Source: Streptomyces sp. NBC_00461 (lineage in GTDB: Bacteria; Actinomycetota; Actinomycetes; Streptomycetales; Streptomycetaceae). Taken from it: a DNA stretch of 64,000 bases. The notes below the pieces were generated by a model, which was not told the origin of the DNA, ran no database searches, and saw nothing but the letters and a program-made list of their open reading frames with translations. Position 1 is the first letter of the stretch; each line of letters begins with the position of its first letter. The position numbers and the translations under genes were made by a program. Where the stretch lies: the NCBI RefSeq assembly GCF_036013935.1, contig NZ_CP107902.1, forward strand, positions 3,877,001 to 3,941,000. The letters are read 5' to 3'. This document shows positions 25,037 through 33,839 of the stretch, piece by piece.

Positions 25037-27295
25037 GTGAAGTTCACCGATGGTTACTGGCTGCTGCGCGAGGGCGTCACCGCGGCCCACCCCGTCGAGG
25101 TCCTCGACGTCACCGCCACTGGGGGAGGCTCACTGGACATCCATGCGCCGACCCGGCCCATCCGCCACCGCGGCGACCTGCTGAAGGGACCGGTCGTGAC
25201 GATCAGCGCGCACACCCCGATGCCCGACGTCATCGGCCTCACCTTCACCCACTTCGAGGGCGAGCAGCCGCGCGGCCCCGAATTCGACCTCGCCGCCGAG
25301 GAGTTCACCCCCCAGGTGGGGTACGACGACGAGCACGCGACCCTCACCTCCGGCGCCCTGTCGGTCCGGGTGGCCCGCACCGGCTCCTGGCACGTCGACT
25401 TCCTCGCGGACGGCCGCATCCTCACCTCCAGCGGCCCCAAGGGCATGGGCATCCTGCGCAACGCGGAGGGGGCGCACTACCTGCGGGAGCAGCTGGGCCT
25501 AGGGGTCGGCCACTCCGTCTACGGCCTCGGCGAGCGCTTCGGCCCGCTGGTCAAGAACGGCCAGGTCGTCGACATCTGGAACGCCGACGGCGGCACGGCC
25601 ACCGAACAGGCCTACAAGAACGTCCCGTTCTATCTGACCGACGCGGGTTACGGCGTCTTCGTCGACCACCCGGGCAAGGTGTCCTTCGAGGTCGGCTCGG
25701 AGGCGGTGTCCCGGGTCCAGTTCAGCGCGGAAACACAGGAGTTGACGTACTACGTCATCTACGGCCCGAGCCCCAAGGAGATCCTCCGCAAGTACACGGC
25801 CCTCACCGGCCGCCCGGCGCTTCCCCCCGCCTGGTCCTTCGGCCTGTGGCTGTCGACGTCCTTCACGACGTCGTACGACGAGGAGACGGTGACGTCCTTC
25901 ATCGAGGGCATGCGGGAACGCGAACTGCCGCTCTCCGTCTTCCACTTCGACTGCTTCTGGATGCGCGAGTTCAACTGGTGCGACTTCCGGTGGGACCCTC
26001 GGGTCTTCCCCGACCCGGAGGGCATGCTGACGCGGCTCAAGGAACGCGGACTGCACGTCTGCGTCTGGATCAACCCGTACATCGCGCAGCGCTCGCCCCT
26101 GTTCGCGGAGGGCAAGGCGCTCGGTCATCTGCTGAAGCGGCCGGACGGCAGTGTCTGGCAGTGGGACATGTGGCAGCCGGGCATGGCGCTGGTCGACTTC
26201 ACCAGTCCTGGCGCCCGCGACTGGTACGCCTCGAAGCTGGAGGCGCTGCTCGCGCAGGGCGTCGACTGCTTCAAGACCGACTTCGGCGAGCGGGTGCCGG
26301 TCGACGTGGCGTGGTCCGACGGCTCCGACCCGGAGCGGATGCACAACTACTACACGTACCTCTACAACCGCACCGTCTTCGACGTGCTGCGCAAGCACCG
26401 CGGCGAGGGTGAGGCCGTGCTCTTCGCACGCTCGGCGACGACCGGGAGCCAGAAGTTCCCGGTGCACTGGGGCGGCGACTGCGAGGCGACCTACGAGTCG
26501 ATGGCCGAGTCGCTGCGCGGCGGACTCTCGCTGGGCCTGTCCGGCTTCGGCTACTGGAGCCACGACATCGGCGGCTTCGAGGGAACCCCGACACCGGCGC
26601 TGTTCAAGCGCTGGCTGGCCTTCGGGCTCCTCTCCTCCCACAGCCGCCTGCACGGCAGCTCCTCCTACCGCGTCCCGTGGCTGTTCGACGAGGAATCCGT
26701 CGACGTGCTGCGGCAGTTCACCCGACTGAAACTGCAGCTGATGCCCTACCTCTACGAGGCCGCACGCACCGCCCACGCCGAGGGCGTGCCGATGATGCGG
26801 GCGATGGTGCTGGAGTTCCCGGACGATCCGGGATGCGCACATCTTGAGCGGCAGTACATGCTCGGGCCGGATCTGCTGGTCGCCCCGGTGTTCGGCGACG
26901 AAGGGGATGTGTCCTACTACGTGCCCGAGGGCACCTGGACGCACTTCCTGAGCGGGCAGACGGTGACCGGGCCGCGCTGGGTGCGCGAGCGGCACGGCTT
27001 CCTGAGCGTGCCCCTGCTGGTACGGCCGGGGACGGTGATCCCGGTGGGTTCGGTGGCCGACCGGCCGGACTACGACCATGCCGACGGGGTCACCCTGCGG
27101 GCGTACGGCCTGGAGCGGGGCGCGCAGGTGACGGTGCCGGTGGGGGACGTGACCTTCACCGTCGTACGCGAAGGGGACACGCTACGGGCCTCGTGCAGTG
27201 AGCCGGTGGCGGAGTGGGGTCTGGCGGTCGGGGAGCGGACGGCGCGGGCGCAGGCGGGTACCGGATTCCTCTCCCTGGAGCCGGACCGATGGTGA
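25037..27295 (+). CDS. yicI: GH31 alpha-xylosidase, YicI type
   Basis: A 752-residue glycoside hydrolase that releases alpha-linked xylose from the non-reducing end of oligosaccharides such as isoprimeverose. The YicI-specific active site is intact: FKTDFGERVP with nucleophile Asp415, and GGDCEATYESMAESLRGGLS with acid/base Asp481, each one residue from the E. coli YicI positions (416 and 482). The GFGYWSHDIGGFEG and SSHSRLHGSSSYRVPW segments also match that subgroup rather than alpha-glucosidases. There is no signal peptide, so it acts on imported substrate in the cytoplasm. It overlaps the LacI start by seven bases. Confidence 0.92.
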   Translation: MKFTDGYWLLREGVTAAHPVEVLDVTATGGGSLDIHAPTRPIRHRGDLLKGPVVTISAHTPMPDVIGLTFTHFEGEQPRGPEFDLAAEEFTPQVGYDDEHATLTSGALSVRVARTGSWHVDFLADGRILTSSGPKGMGILRNAEGAHYLREQLGLGVGHSVYGLGERFGPLVKNGQVVDIWNADGGTATEQAYKNVPFYLTDAGYGVFVDHPGKVSFEVGSEAVSRVQFSAETQELTYYVIYGPSPKEILRKYTALTGRPALPPAWSFGLWLSTSFTTSYDEETVTSFIEGMRERELPLSVFHFDCFWMREFNWCDFRWDPRVFPDPEGMLTRLKERGLHVCVWINPYIAQRSPLFAEGKALGHLLKRPDGSVWQWDMWQPGMALVDFTSPGARDWYASKLEALLAQGVDCFKTDFGERVPVDVAWSDGSDPERMHNYYTYLYNRTVFDVLRKHRGEGEAVLFARSATTGSQKFPVHWGGDCEATYESMAESLRGGLSLGLSGFGYWSHDIGGFEGTPTPALFKRWLAFGLLSSHSRLHGSSSYRVPWLFDEESVDVLRQFTRLKLQLMPYLYEAARTAHAEGVPMMRAMVLEFPDDPGCAHLERQYMLGPDLLVAPVFGDEGDVSYYVPEGTWTHFLSGQTVTGPRWVRERHGFLSVPLLVRPGTVIPVGSVADRPDYDHADGVTLRAYGLERGAQVTVPVGDVTFTVVREGDTLRASCSEPVAEWGLAVGERTARAQAGTGFLSLEPDRW

Positions 27296-28296
27296 AGATC
27301 ACCGATGTGGCGCGGCACGCCGGTGTCTCCCCCAGCACCGTCTCCTACGCGCTCAGCGGCAAGCGCCCGATCTCCGAGGAGACCCGGCAGCGGGTCGAGG
27401 AGGCCATCCGCGAGCTGGGCTACCGGCCGCACGCGGGCGCCCGCGCCCTGGCCAGCAGCCGGTCGAACGTCCTGGCGCTCGTGATCCCCTTACGGGCGGG
27501 CATCCACGTCCCGGTGGTGATGCAGTTCGCGATGTCGGTGGTGACGACGGCCCGCAAGCACGACCACGACGTACTGCTGCTGACGCAGGAGGAGGGCGAG
27601 GACGGGCTGCGGCGGGTGGCGGACACGGCGCTGGTGGACGCGCTGATCGTGATGGACGTGCAACTCCGGGAGCCGCGCCTGCCGTTGCTGCGCTCGCTGG
27701 AACGGCCGTCCGTGCTGATCGGTTTCCCGGCCGACTCCGAGGGCCTGACCTGCATCGACCTCGACTTCAAGGCGGCCGGTGAGGCATGCGTGGAGCATCT
27801 GGCGCGGCTCGGGCACCGGGTGGTGGCGCTGGTCGGTTCGCCGCCGGAGGTGTACGTGCGGCAGACCGCGTTCGCCCAGCGGGTGGTCCAGGGCTTCACG
27901 GCCGCCGCCGACCGCAGCAGGCTCTCCTCCTCCGTGTACCCCTGCGAGGCCTCGCCCGCGGCCGCCCGCCTGGTGGCCGAGCAACTCCTGTGCGAACACC
28001 CGGCGTTGACGGGAGTGGTCGTCCACAACGAGCCGCTCCTCGAACCGCTGATCGAGGCCTTCGAGCAGCTTGGCCTGCGCGTCCCCGGCGACCTCTCCGT
28101 CACCGCCATCTGCCCCGACGAACTCGCCGAGTCCGTCCGTGTCCCCGTCACCTCCGTCGCCGTGCCGTCCGCCGAGGTGGGCGAGCGAGCGGTGGAGCTC
28201 CTGATGAAGAAGCTGGGCGGCAGCGCCGTACCCGAGGCCACGCTGCTCCCGCCGCGGCTGACGGAGCGAGCGAGCACCGCGCCGCGCAACGCCTGA
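27289..28296 (+). CDS. LacI-family regulator of the alpha-xyloside operon, with a TTA codon
   Basis: A 335-residue LacI regulator. The helix-turn-helix is ITDVARHAGVSPSTVSYALSG (residues 4-24), with the hinge ALASSRSNVLALVIPL, followed by a periplasmic-binding-protein-like sensor. It probably binds the two palindromes before the operon and is released by an imported sugar. Codon 68 is TTA (27490-27492), the codon read by the bldA tRNA in Streptomyces, so full-length regulator may appear only late in growth. Its start overlaps the GH31 stop by seven bases. The in-frame upstream extension lies inside GH31 and is not used. Confidence 0.9.
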   Translation: MVKITDVARHAGVSPSTVSYALSGKRPISEETRQRVEEAIRELGYRPHAGARALASSRSNVLALVIPLRAGIHVPVVMQFAMSVVTTARKHDHDVLLLTQEEGEDGLRRVADTALVDALIVMDVQLREPRLPLLRSLERPSVLIGFPADSEGLTCIDLDFKAAGEACVEHLARLGHRVVALVGSPPEVYVRQTAFAQRVVQGFTAAADRSRLSSSVYPCEASPAAARLVAEQLLCEHPALTGVVVHNEPLLEPLIEAFEQLGLRVPGDLSVTAICPDELAESVRVPVTSVAVPSAEVGERAVELLMKKLGGSAVPEATLLPPRLTERASTAPRNA

Positions 28297-28306
28297 ACAA
28301 CTCCCG

Positions 28307-28335
28307 TGTGCAAGGCCCTGTTTGTGCAAGGCCCT
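28307..28335 (+). repeat. 13-bp direct repeat in the GH3 leader
   Basis: Two copies of tgtgcaaggccct start 16 bases apart, just before the GH3 ribosome-binding site. It may be a small duplication or a binding site; no clear symmetry. Confidence 0.75.
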
Positions 28336-28353
28336 ACGTGAAGGAGCCGTCAC

Positions 28354-31272
28354 ATGAAAGGCAGCAAGATACCCCCGCTCACAAGACGCAGAACCCCCTA
28401 CGTCTTGGCTCTGGCCCTGATCGCGGGCCTCGGCGCCACCGTCCCCGCCCACGCCGCCGACCCGGCCTACCCCTTCCGCAATCCGGACCTCCCCGTCTCA
28501 CAACGCGTCGACGACCTGCTGAACAGGCTGACCCTCGACGAGAAGATCTCCCTCCTCCACCAGTACGAGCCCGCGATCCCCCGCCTGGGCATCCAGTCCT
28601 TCCGCACCGGCACCGAGGCCCTGCACGGCGTGGCCTGGCTCGGCAAGACGACCGTGTTTCCGCAGGCCGTCGGCCTTGCCTCCACCTGGGACCCGTCCCT
28701 GCTCCGCCAGGTCGGCTCGGCGGTCGGCGACGAGGCACGCGGCTTCCAGCAGCAGCGCCCGGCCGGCTGGGGCCTGAACCTGTGGGCCCCCGTGGTCAAC
28801 CTGCTGCGCGACCCCCGCTGGGGCCGCAACGAGGAGGGCTACTCCGAGGACCCGTACCTGACCGGCGCGATCTCGACGGCGTACGGCACGGGTCTGACGG
28901 GAGGCGACCCGGACCACCTCAAGACGGCCCCGACAGTGAAGCACTTCCTCGCCAACAACAACGAGGTGCACCGCGACACCACGAGCTCCGAACTGCGCCC
29001 GCGCGTACTGAAGGAGTACGACGAGCAGGCCTTCAGGCCCGCGATCGCGGCCGACGCGGCGACGGGCGTGATGACCTCGTACAACCTGGTCAACGGCCGC
29101 CCGAACACGGTGGATCCGGCCCTCGACGACACCGTCCGCGGCTGGACCTCGAAGGACCTGCTGAACGTCACGGACGCCGCGGCGCCCGGCAACCTGGTCG
29201 GCAGCCAGGCCTACTACGGCACCCAGTCCGAGGCCGACGCGGCCGCGCTCAAGGCGGGCGTCGACAGCTTCACCGACAACGACGCGGACTCCGGCCCGAC
29301 GACCACGGCGGTCAAGTCGGCGCTGTCCACCGGCCTGTTGAAGGAGTCGGACGTCGACAAGGCCGCGGGGCATGTGCTGAGCATCCGCGTCCGCCTCGGC
29401 GAGTTCGACCCCGGCGGGGGCAAGTACGGCTCCATCGACGCCTCCGTCATCGACAGCCCCGCCCACCGTGCCCTGGCCCGCAAGGCGGCCACCGAGTCGG
29501 CGGTCCTCTTGAAGAACGACGGGTCGCTGCCGCTGAAGAAGACGGGCAGTGCCGCCGTCGTCGGCCCGCTCGCCGACACCCTCTACACCGACTGGTACTC
29601 CGGCACCCTCCCCTACGCCGTCACCCCGAAGGACGGCATCGAGTCGAAGCTCGGCACCTCGGTCGCGAGCACCGAGGGCGTGGACCGGATCGCGCTGAAG
29701 GACACGGCGACCGGCAAGTACGTGACGGCGGGGACGGGCGAGGCGGGCGCGCCCCTGAAGGAGACGGCGGATTCCGGTACGGACGCCCAGTTCGACGTGT
29801 TCGACTGGGGCTCCGGCGTCGTGACCCTGCGCTCAGCGGCGAACGGCAAGTATGTCGGCTACAACTGGTCGAACTTCGTCAACGACCAGACACAGCCGAA
29901 CGGCTGGTACGTACAGCAGCAGTTCAAGCTGGAGCGCCAGGACGACGGCACGTACCTGCTCCGCTACGCCGGCTACGAGACCTCCGAGTCCTGGTGGTCG
30001 AACCCGGTCTACCTGGGCCCGACCGGCACGGACGGCACCCTCGGCCTGGTCGCCAAGGACCAGGCGGCCCACTACACGAAGGACGTGGTCCGCAGCGGTG
30101 TCGACGAGGCGGTCGCCGCGGTCAAGGGCAAGGACCAGGCGGTCGTCGTGGTCGGCTCCGACCCGTCGATCAACGGCCGCGAGGCCCACGACCGCACGGA
30201 CCTGGCCCTGGCACCCTCACAGGAGACCCTGGTCAAGGCGGTGCGGGCGGCCAACCCGCACACGGTCGTGATCGTCGAGAACAGCTACCCGACCACGCTG
30301 GGGTCGTTGCAGAAGGATGCCCCCGCCCTGCTGTGGACCACCCACGCGGGCCAGGAGACGGGCAACGCCCTCGCCGATCTCCTCTACGGCGACGCCAACC
30401 CGTCGGGCCGCCTCACCCAGACCTGGTACCGGTCGGACTCGGACCTCCCGCCGATCCTCGACTACGACATCATCAAGTCGGACCGCACGTACCAGTACTT
30501 CAAGGGGCAGGCGCTCTATCCCTTCGGCTACGGACTGTCGTACACCTCCTTCCGCTACGGCGAGTTGAAGCGGGTCGGAGACGGCTACGAGGTCGCGGTC
30601 ACCAACACCGGCGGCCGGGCGGGCGCGGAGGTCGTCCAGCTCTACACCCACCAGCGCACCTCCCGCGACAAACAGCCGCTCAAGCAGCTCAAGTCCTTCC
30701 AGCGGGTGTCGCTGAAGCCGGGTGAGACGAGGACGGTCCGGCTGAAGGTAAGGCCGTCGGACCTCGCGCACTGGGACGTCACCCGCTCCAAGTGGGTGGT
30801 GGAAAGCGGCACTTACGACGTCCTGGTGGGCTCGTCATCCTCCGACATCCGTGCCCGGACGGCCTGGCAGGTGAAGGGCGAGACAATCCCGCCGCGGAAC
30901 CTGTCGAAGGTCACCCGCGCCGAGAACTTCGACGACTACTCGGCCGTCCACCTCGTCGACGAGTCCAAGGCGAGCGGTACGGCGGTGTCGGCGGCCTCGG
31001 ACGGGGCGTGGCTGAAGTTCGCGGACACCCAACTGGCAGCAGATGCAGGCGAGTTCGGTGCACGCGTCGCCGGGACGTCGTCCGGCACGGTCGAGGTGCG
31101 CCTCGGCTCACCGACCGGCACCGTCGTCGGCACCGCGCACTTCGCGGGCACGTCGTCGCCGTACGACTACGCGACGGTGACCGCGAAGCTGTCGGGCGCG
31201 GCGAAGGGCCGTACGGACGTCTACCTGGTCCTGAGCAAGGGCGTACGCCTGTCGACGTTCACCCTGCGCTGA
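28354..31272 (+). CDS. Secreted GH3 beta-glycosidase with inserted beta-rich domain and C-terminal CBM-like domain
   Basis: A 972-residue exported enzyme with a signal peptide ending PAHA near 34. The GH3 N-terminal barrel spans about 45-375, with KHFLANNNEVHR and the probable nucleophile Asp274 in LLNVTDAAAPGN. The C-terminal GH3 sandwich is interrupted at about 440-560 by a beta-trefoil/fascin-like stretch (GKYVTAGTGEAGAPL, then GKYVGYNWSNF). A fibronectin-III-like domain follows (about 740-835) and a carbohydrate-binding-like domain ends the protein. Family members are beta-glucosidases or beta-xylosidases. Position after LacI suggests it trims xyloglucan or xylan outside the cell to feed the ABC importer. 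GAAGGAG precedes the ATG. Confidence 0.88.
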   Translation: MKGSKIPPLTRRRTPYVLALALIAGLGATVPAHAADPAYPFRNPDLPVSQRVDDLLNRLTLDEKISLLHQYEPAIPRLGIQSFRTGTEALHGVAWLGKTTVFPQAVGLASTWDPSLLRQVGSAVGDEARGFQQQRPAGWGLNLWAPVVNLLRDPRWGRNEEGYSEDPYLTGAISTAYGTGLTGGDPDHLKTAPTVKHFLANNNEVHRDTTSSELRPRVLKEYDEQAFRPAIAADAATGVMTSYNLVNGRPNTVDPALDDTVRGWTSKDLLNVTDAAAPGNLVGSQAYYGTQSEADAAALKAGVDSFTDNDADSGPTTTAVKSALSTGLLKESDVDKAAGHVLSIRVRLGEFDPGGGKYGSIDASVIDSPAHRALARKAATESAVLLKNDGSLPLKKTGSAAVVGPLADTLYTDWYSGTLPYAVTPKDGIESKLGTSVASTEGVDRIALKDTATGKYVTAGTGEAGAPLKETADSGTDAQFDVFDWGSGVVTLRSAANGKYVGYNWSNFVNDQTQPNGWYVQQQFKLERQDDGTYLLRYAGYETSESWWSNPVYLGPTGTDGTLGLVAKDQAAHYTKDVVRSGVDEAVAAVKGKDQAVVVVGSDPSINGREAHDRTDLALAPSQETLVKAVRAANPHTVVIVENSYPTTLGSLQKDAPALLWTTHAGQETGNALADLLYGDANPSGRLTQTWYRSDSDLPPILDYDIIKSDRTYQYFKGQALYPFGYGLSYTSFRYGELKRVGDGYEVAVTNTGGRAGAEVVQLYTHQRTSRDKQPLKQLKSFQRVSLKPGETRTVRLKVRPSDLAHWDVTRSKWVVESGTYDVLVGSSSSDIRARTAWQVKGETIPPRNLSKVTRAENFDDYSAVHLVDESKASGTAVSAASDGAWLKFADTQLAADAGEFGARVAGTSSGTVEVRLGSPTGTVVGTAHFAGTSSPYDYATVTAKLSGAAKGRTDVYLVLSKGVRLSTFTLR

Positions 31273-32245
31273 GCCCCCAGGCGAGCCCGAGCCGGTAGGC
31301 GGCGCACAGGTTCACATCGAGGAGGTAGGCCCCGGCGGCACCGCACTGCGCGGTGCCGCTGCCGGGGTCGACAGGCTGCCCATGCCCCATGCCGGTGATG
31401 CTGTAAGTCTCCACGACGGCCTTCCCGGCGGGATCGCGGAAGACCTGGTGGGGATAGCCGGAGACGGTGTCGCTGACGTCCGCGGCCTGGTCGGCGCCGT
31501 GCACATCGGTCCACTGCTTCATCAGGTCGGTCATGTTGACGGGCTTGACCGTGTAGTCGGCCGTTCCCTGGAAGACGGTGAGCGTGGGCCAGGGGCCGCC
31601 GTACCCGGGCCGGGCGGCACGCACCCGGTCGCCCCACTGTTTCGCCGTCTGCGTGGCACCGACGTACATGCACACATACGGCGACCCGGCGGCCTGCGCG
31701 CACCCGTACGGCAGCCCGGCGACGATCCCGCCCGCGGCGAACTTCTCCGGGTAGTCCGCCATCATCACGGCGGTCATGCCACCGCCGGCGGACAGCCCGG
31801 TGACGTACACGCGCGAGGTGTCGCCGCCGACGTCGGCGAGCTGCCGGTCCACCATCTGCGCGACGCTCGCGGCCTCGCCCTGCCCCCGCTCGATGTCCCC
31901 GCTCTGGAACCAGTCGAAGCAGTTCGAGGCGTTGTTGGCGCTCTGCTGCTGCGGCAGCACGACGGAGAATCCCCACCGGTCGGCGAGCTGGAGCCAGCCG
32001 CTGCCGGTGCCGTAGCCGGACGCGTCCTGCGTGCAGCCGTGCAGGGCGACGACGACGGGGCGCCCGGCAGGCAGCCCGTCGGGGACGTAGCGGAACATGC
32101 GCAGGGCACCGGGGTTGGAGCCGAAGCCGGTGACTTCCTGGAGGGAGGCGGCCTCCGCCCGGGCCGGGGTGAGCACGGCGGCGATCAGGGCGATCAGGAG
32201 GGTCGCGAGGACTGTGCGGTGGCGTGCGGCTCTGGTCTGTGTCAT
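31259..32245 (-). CDS. Secreted esterase of the PHB-depolymerase/CE1 family
   Basis: A 328-residue alpha/beta-hydrolase with a signal peptide ending near ARAEA (29-33). Catalytic features: LHGC oxyanion strand (68-71), GLSAG with Ser152, and MGHG with the likely His. The family holds short-chain PHA depolymerases and feruloyl or acetyl-xylan esterases, which look alike here. Position beside hemicellulose genes favours a feruloyl/acetyl-xylan esterase, but this is inference. The gene is convergent with GH3 and overlaps its last 14 bases. No good ribosome site precedes the chosen ATG, so the start is less certain. Confidence 0.8.
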   Translation of the reverse strand: MTQTRAARHRTVLATLLIALIAAVLTPARAEAASLQEVTGFGSNPGALRMFRYVPDGLPAGRPVVVALHGCTQDASGYGTGSGWLQLADRWGFSVVLPQQQSANNASNCFDWFQSGDIERGQGEAASVAQMVDRQLADVGGDTSRVYVTGLSAGGGMTAVMMADYPEKFAAGGIVAGLPYGCAQAAGSPYVCMYVGATQTAKQWGDRVRAARPGYGGPWPTLTVFQGTADYTVKPVNMTDLMKQWTDVHGADQAADVSDTVSGYPHQVFRDPAGKAVVETYSITGMGHGQPVDPGSGTAQCGAAGAYLLDVNLCAAYRLGLAWGLSAG

Positions 32246-32514
32246 GGGGAGGGACCGTAGAAGCGTGAACGACTCCCGGACATGTCGCCGGACACCACAT
32301 CCCGCAGCGCGCCCGTGTGGCCCACTGGACAGAAGCCCCGCCGCTCGAAGGCGACGGGGCATTCGCTCCTAACCGGGAGGCCGCGCCAGAGGACGAGGAG
32401 GGCAATCTCCTCCGCGACAGCTTCCCCGCGCTGTCCGGCAGGATCGGCCGACTACGCCGAGAACCATGACGACTACATCCGTGCCCGTACGGAGCGGCCG
32501 GGGAGCACCAGCGA
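32246..32514. other. Region upstream of the esterase with antitoxin-like trace
   Basis: Holds the esterase promoter on the minus strand. A hairpin (gccccg/cggggc arms, 32335-32360) resembles the tmRNA terminator copy further on. One plus-strand frame ends DYAENHDDYIRARTERPGS and TGA overlapping the vapC-relic GTG, as an antitoxin gene would, but its upstream body is decayed. Confidence 0.4.
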
Positions 32515-32640
32515 GTGATCACCACGACCCTCGACACCGGTCCGCTGATGGCGTTCTTCAACGCCAAGGACAAGTACCACGCTCCCTGCTTCTCCCAGTT
32601 TCGCGGCCGAAAGCTCCTGCCCCACGTCGTCCGCTTCGGT
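32515..32640 (+). pseudogene. Truncated vapC-like PIN toxin
   Basis: From a GTG the frame reads ITTTLDTGPLMAFFNAKDKY, the N-terminal strand of a PIN ribonuclease with the first catalytic Asp (DTGPL), then FRGRKLLPHVV, the second conserved segment of VapC. After that the reading decays and runs into the tmRNA terminator, so the rest of the roughly 130-residue toxin is missing. The GTG overlaps the TGA of an antitoxin-like upstream frame, as in real vapBC pairs. It lies directly beside the 3' end of ssrA, a common integration site, so it may be debris of a past insertion. Confidence 0.6.
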
Positions 32641-32679
32641 ATCGCTTCACCACCGGAAGGCTTGACACCGCACACGGCA

Positions 32680-32710
32680 AAGGCCCCGCCGCTCGCAGCG
32701 ACGGGGCCTT
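32680..32710 (-). terminator. tmRNA terminator
   Basis: A nine-bp GC-rich stem (aaggccccg/cggggcctt), a mismatch, four more pairs and a three-base loop lie 17 bases beyond the mature tmRNA end, with three T residues after the stem on the minus strand. Confidence 0.75.
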
Positions 32711-32726
32711 GCCCACATGGGATGAG

Positions 32727-33110
32727 TGGAGATGGCGGGAATCGAACCCGCGTCCAACGGTGCAGAATCAGGGCTTCTCCGTGTGCAGTTCGCTGTGATT
32801 TTCTCGGCCCCGGCGATCACGCGAACAAGTCGCCGACGGGCCCAGTCACTGTTTGATTTCCCATCGAACCCCGTGACCGGGCTCGATGGTTTAGTCCCCT
32901 AGATTATGCCAGGGTCCGGGTCGGGAACACCCCCGGGCTGACACCCGTTAGGGCCTTCACTCACTGCTTATTAGGCAGCGAGGGCGAAGGCGCGGGAATC
33001 GCTCTTGGAATTGGCGATTATTGGTTGCGACATATGGTTAACGAGATCATTGCCGCTTCCTCGACACGCTTCCCCTGCTTCAACAGCCGCTGTCGAAACC
33101 GATCATCCCC
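32727..33110 (-). ncRNA. ssrA: tmRNA (transfer-messenger RNA)
   Basis: This RNA rescues stalled ribosomes and tags the unfinished protein for degradation. On the minus strand the 5' end reads ggggatgatcggtttcgaca, the universal tmRNA start, and the 3' end has the tRNA-like T arm gggttcgattcccgcc and catctcca closing the acceptor stem. The next three genomic bases are CTC, so CCA must be added after transcription. The tag reading frame (32974-33015) encodes ANSKSDSRAFALAA followed by two TAA stops; the terminal ALAA is the protease signal. Length is about 384 nt, within the bacterial range. Partner gene smpB lies 110 bases upstream on the same strand. Confidence 0.95.
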
Positions 33111-33220
33111 ATGTTATTTTTTCAAATCCCTCCGAAGAGGGGGGTGCACCCGCTGTGAGGTGCAGTGCCATCGTACGTGAACAACGAGCGACGATGCCAC
33201 CGTATTCCCGGCCGGCCGGG

Positions 33221-33775
33221 CTACTGGCCCCGCTGCTTCCGCTTCGCCGCCGCGATCGCCCGGTCCGACTCCCGCCGGTCCTGCTGCTCGCGCAGGGTCT
33301 GGCGCTTGTCGTACTCCTTCTTGCCTCGTGCGAGGGCGATCTCGGCCTTCGCGCGGCCGTTGCTGAAGTACAGGGCGAGGGGCACGATCGTGTGACCCGT
33401 CTCCTGGGACTTGGACTCCAGCTTGTCGATCTCCTCGCGGTGCAGGAGCAGCTTGCGCTTGCGGCGCACGGAGTGGTTGGTCCAGGTGCCCTGGTGGTAC
33501 TCCGGGATGTGGGCGTTGTGCAGCCACGCCTCGCCTTGGTCGATCTGGACGAAGCCGTCGGTCAGCGAGGTCCGTCCCTCACGCAGCGACTTGACCTCGG
33601 TACCGGTGAGGACGATGCCGGCCTCGTAGGTGTCGACGATCGCGTAGTCGTGGCGGGCCTTCTTGTTCTGGGCGACGATCTTGCGCTTGCCGCCCTTCTC
33701 GCCGTCCCTGGCCTTCGCGGCCGTTCCGCCCTGCTTGGGCTGGGACTCTTTCGGTACGTACATTCCCTTGCTCAT
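33221..33775 (-). CDS. smpB: tmRNA-binding protein SmpB
   Basis: SmpB carries tmRNA into the empty ribosomal A site. The SmpB core is clear: [20 protein letters not shown], then [20 protein letters not shown], with [19 protein letters not shown] and [20 protein letters not shown]. The C-terminal tail ([20 protein letters not shown]) is the part that reads the mRNA channel. An Actinobacteria-type Lys/Gly-rich N-terminal extension of about 30 residues precedes the core. Three ATGs are possible (33787, 33775 and 33763) and none has a strong ribosome site; the middle one is used. ssrA follows it on the same strand. Confidence 0.93.
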   Translation of the reverse strand: MSKGMYVPKESQPKQGGTAAKARDGEKGGKRKIVAQNKKARHDYAIVDTYEAGIVLTGTEVKSLREGRTSLTDGFVQIDQGEAWLHNAHIPEYHQGTWTNHSVRRKRKLLLHREEIDKLESKSQETGHTIVPLALYFSNGRAKAEIALARGKKEYDKRQTLREQQDRRESDRAIAAAKRKQRGQ

Positions 33776-33839
33776 AGTGCCGTCCATTTTCGCACTAAGG
33801 AGGGGGGTCGGGGCCAGCCCTTAATCGGCGGCGGAGCGC

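Noticed and set aside
32515..32856. Intact small ORF running into tmRNA
   Set aside because: Only its first part resembles VapC; the rest is terminator and tmRNA sequence read as protein.
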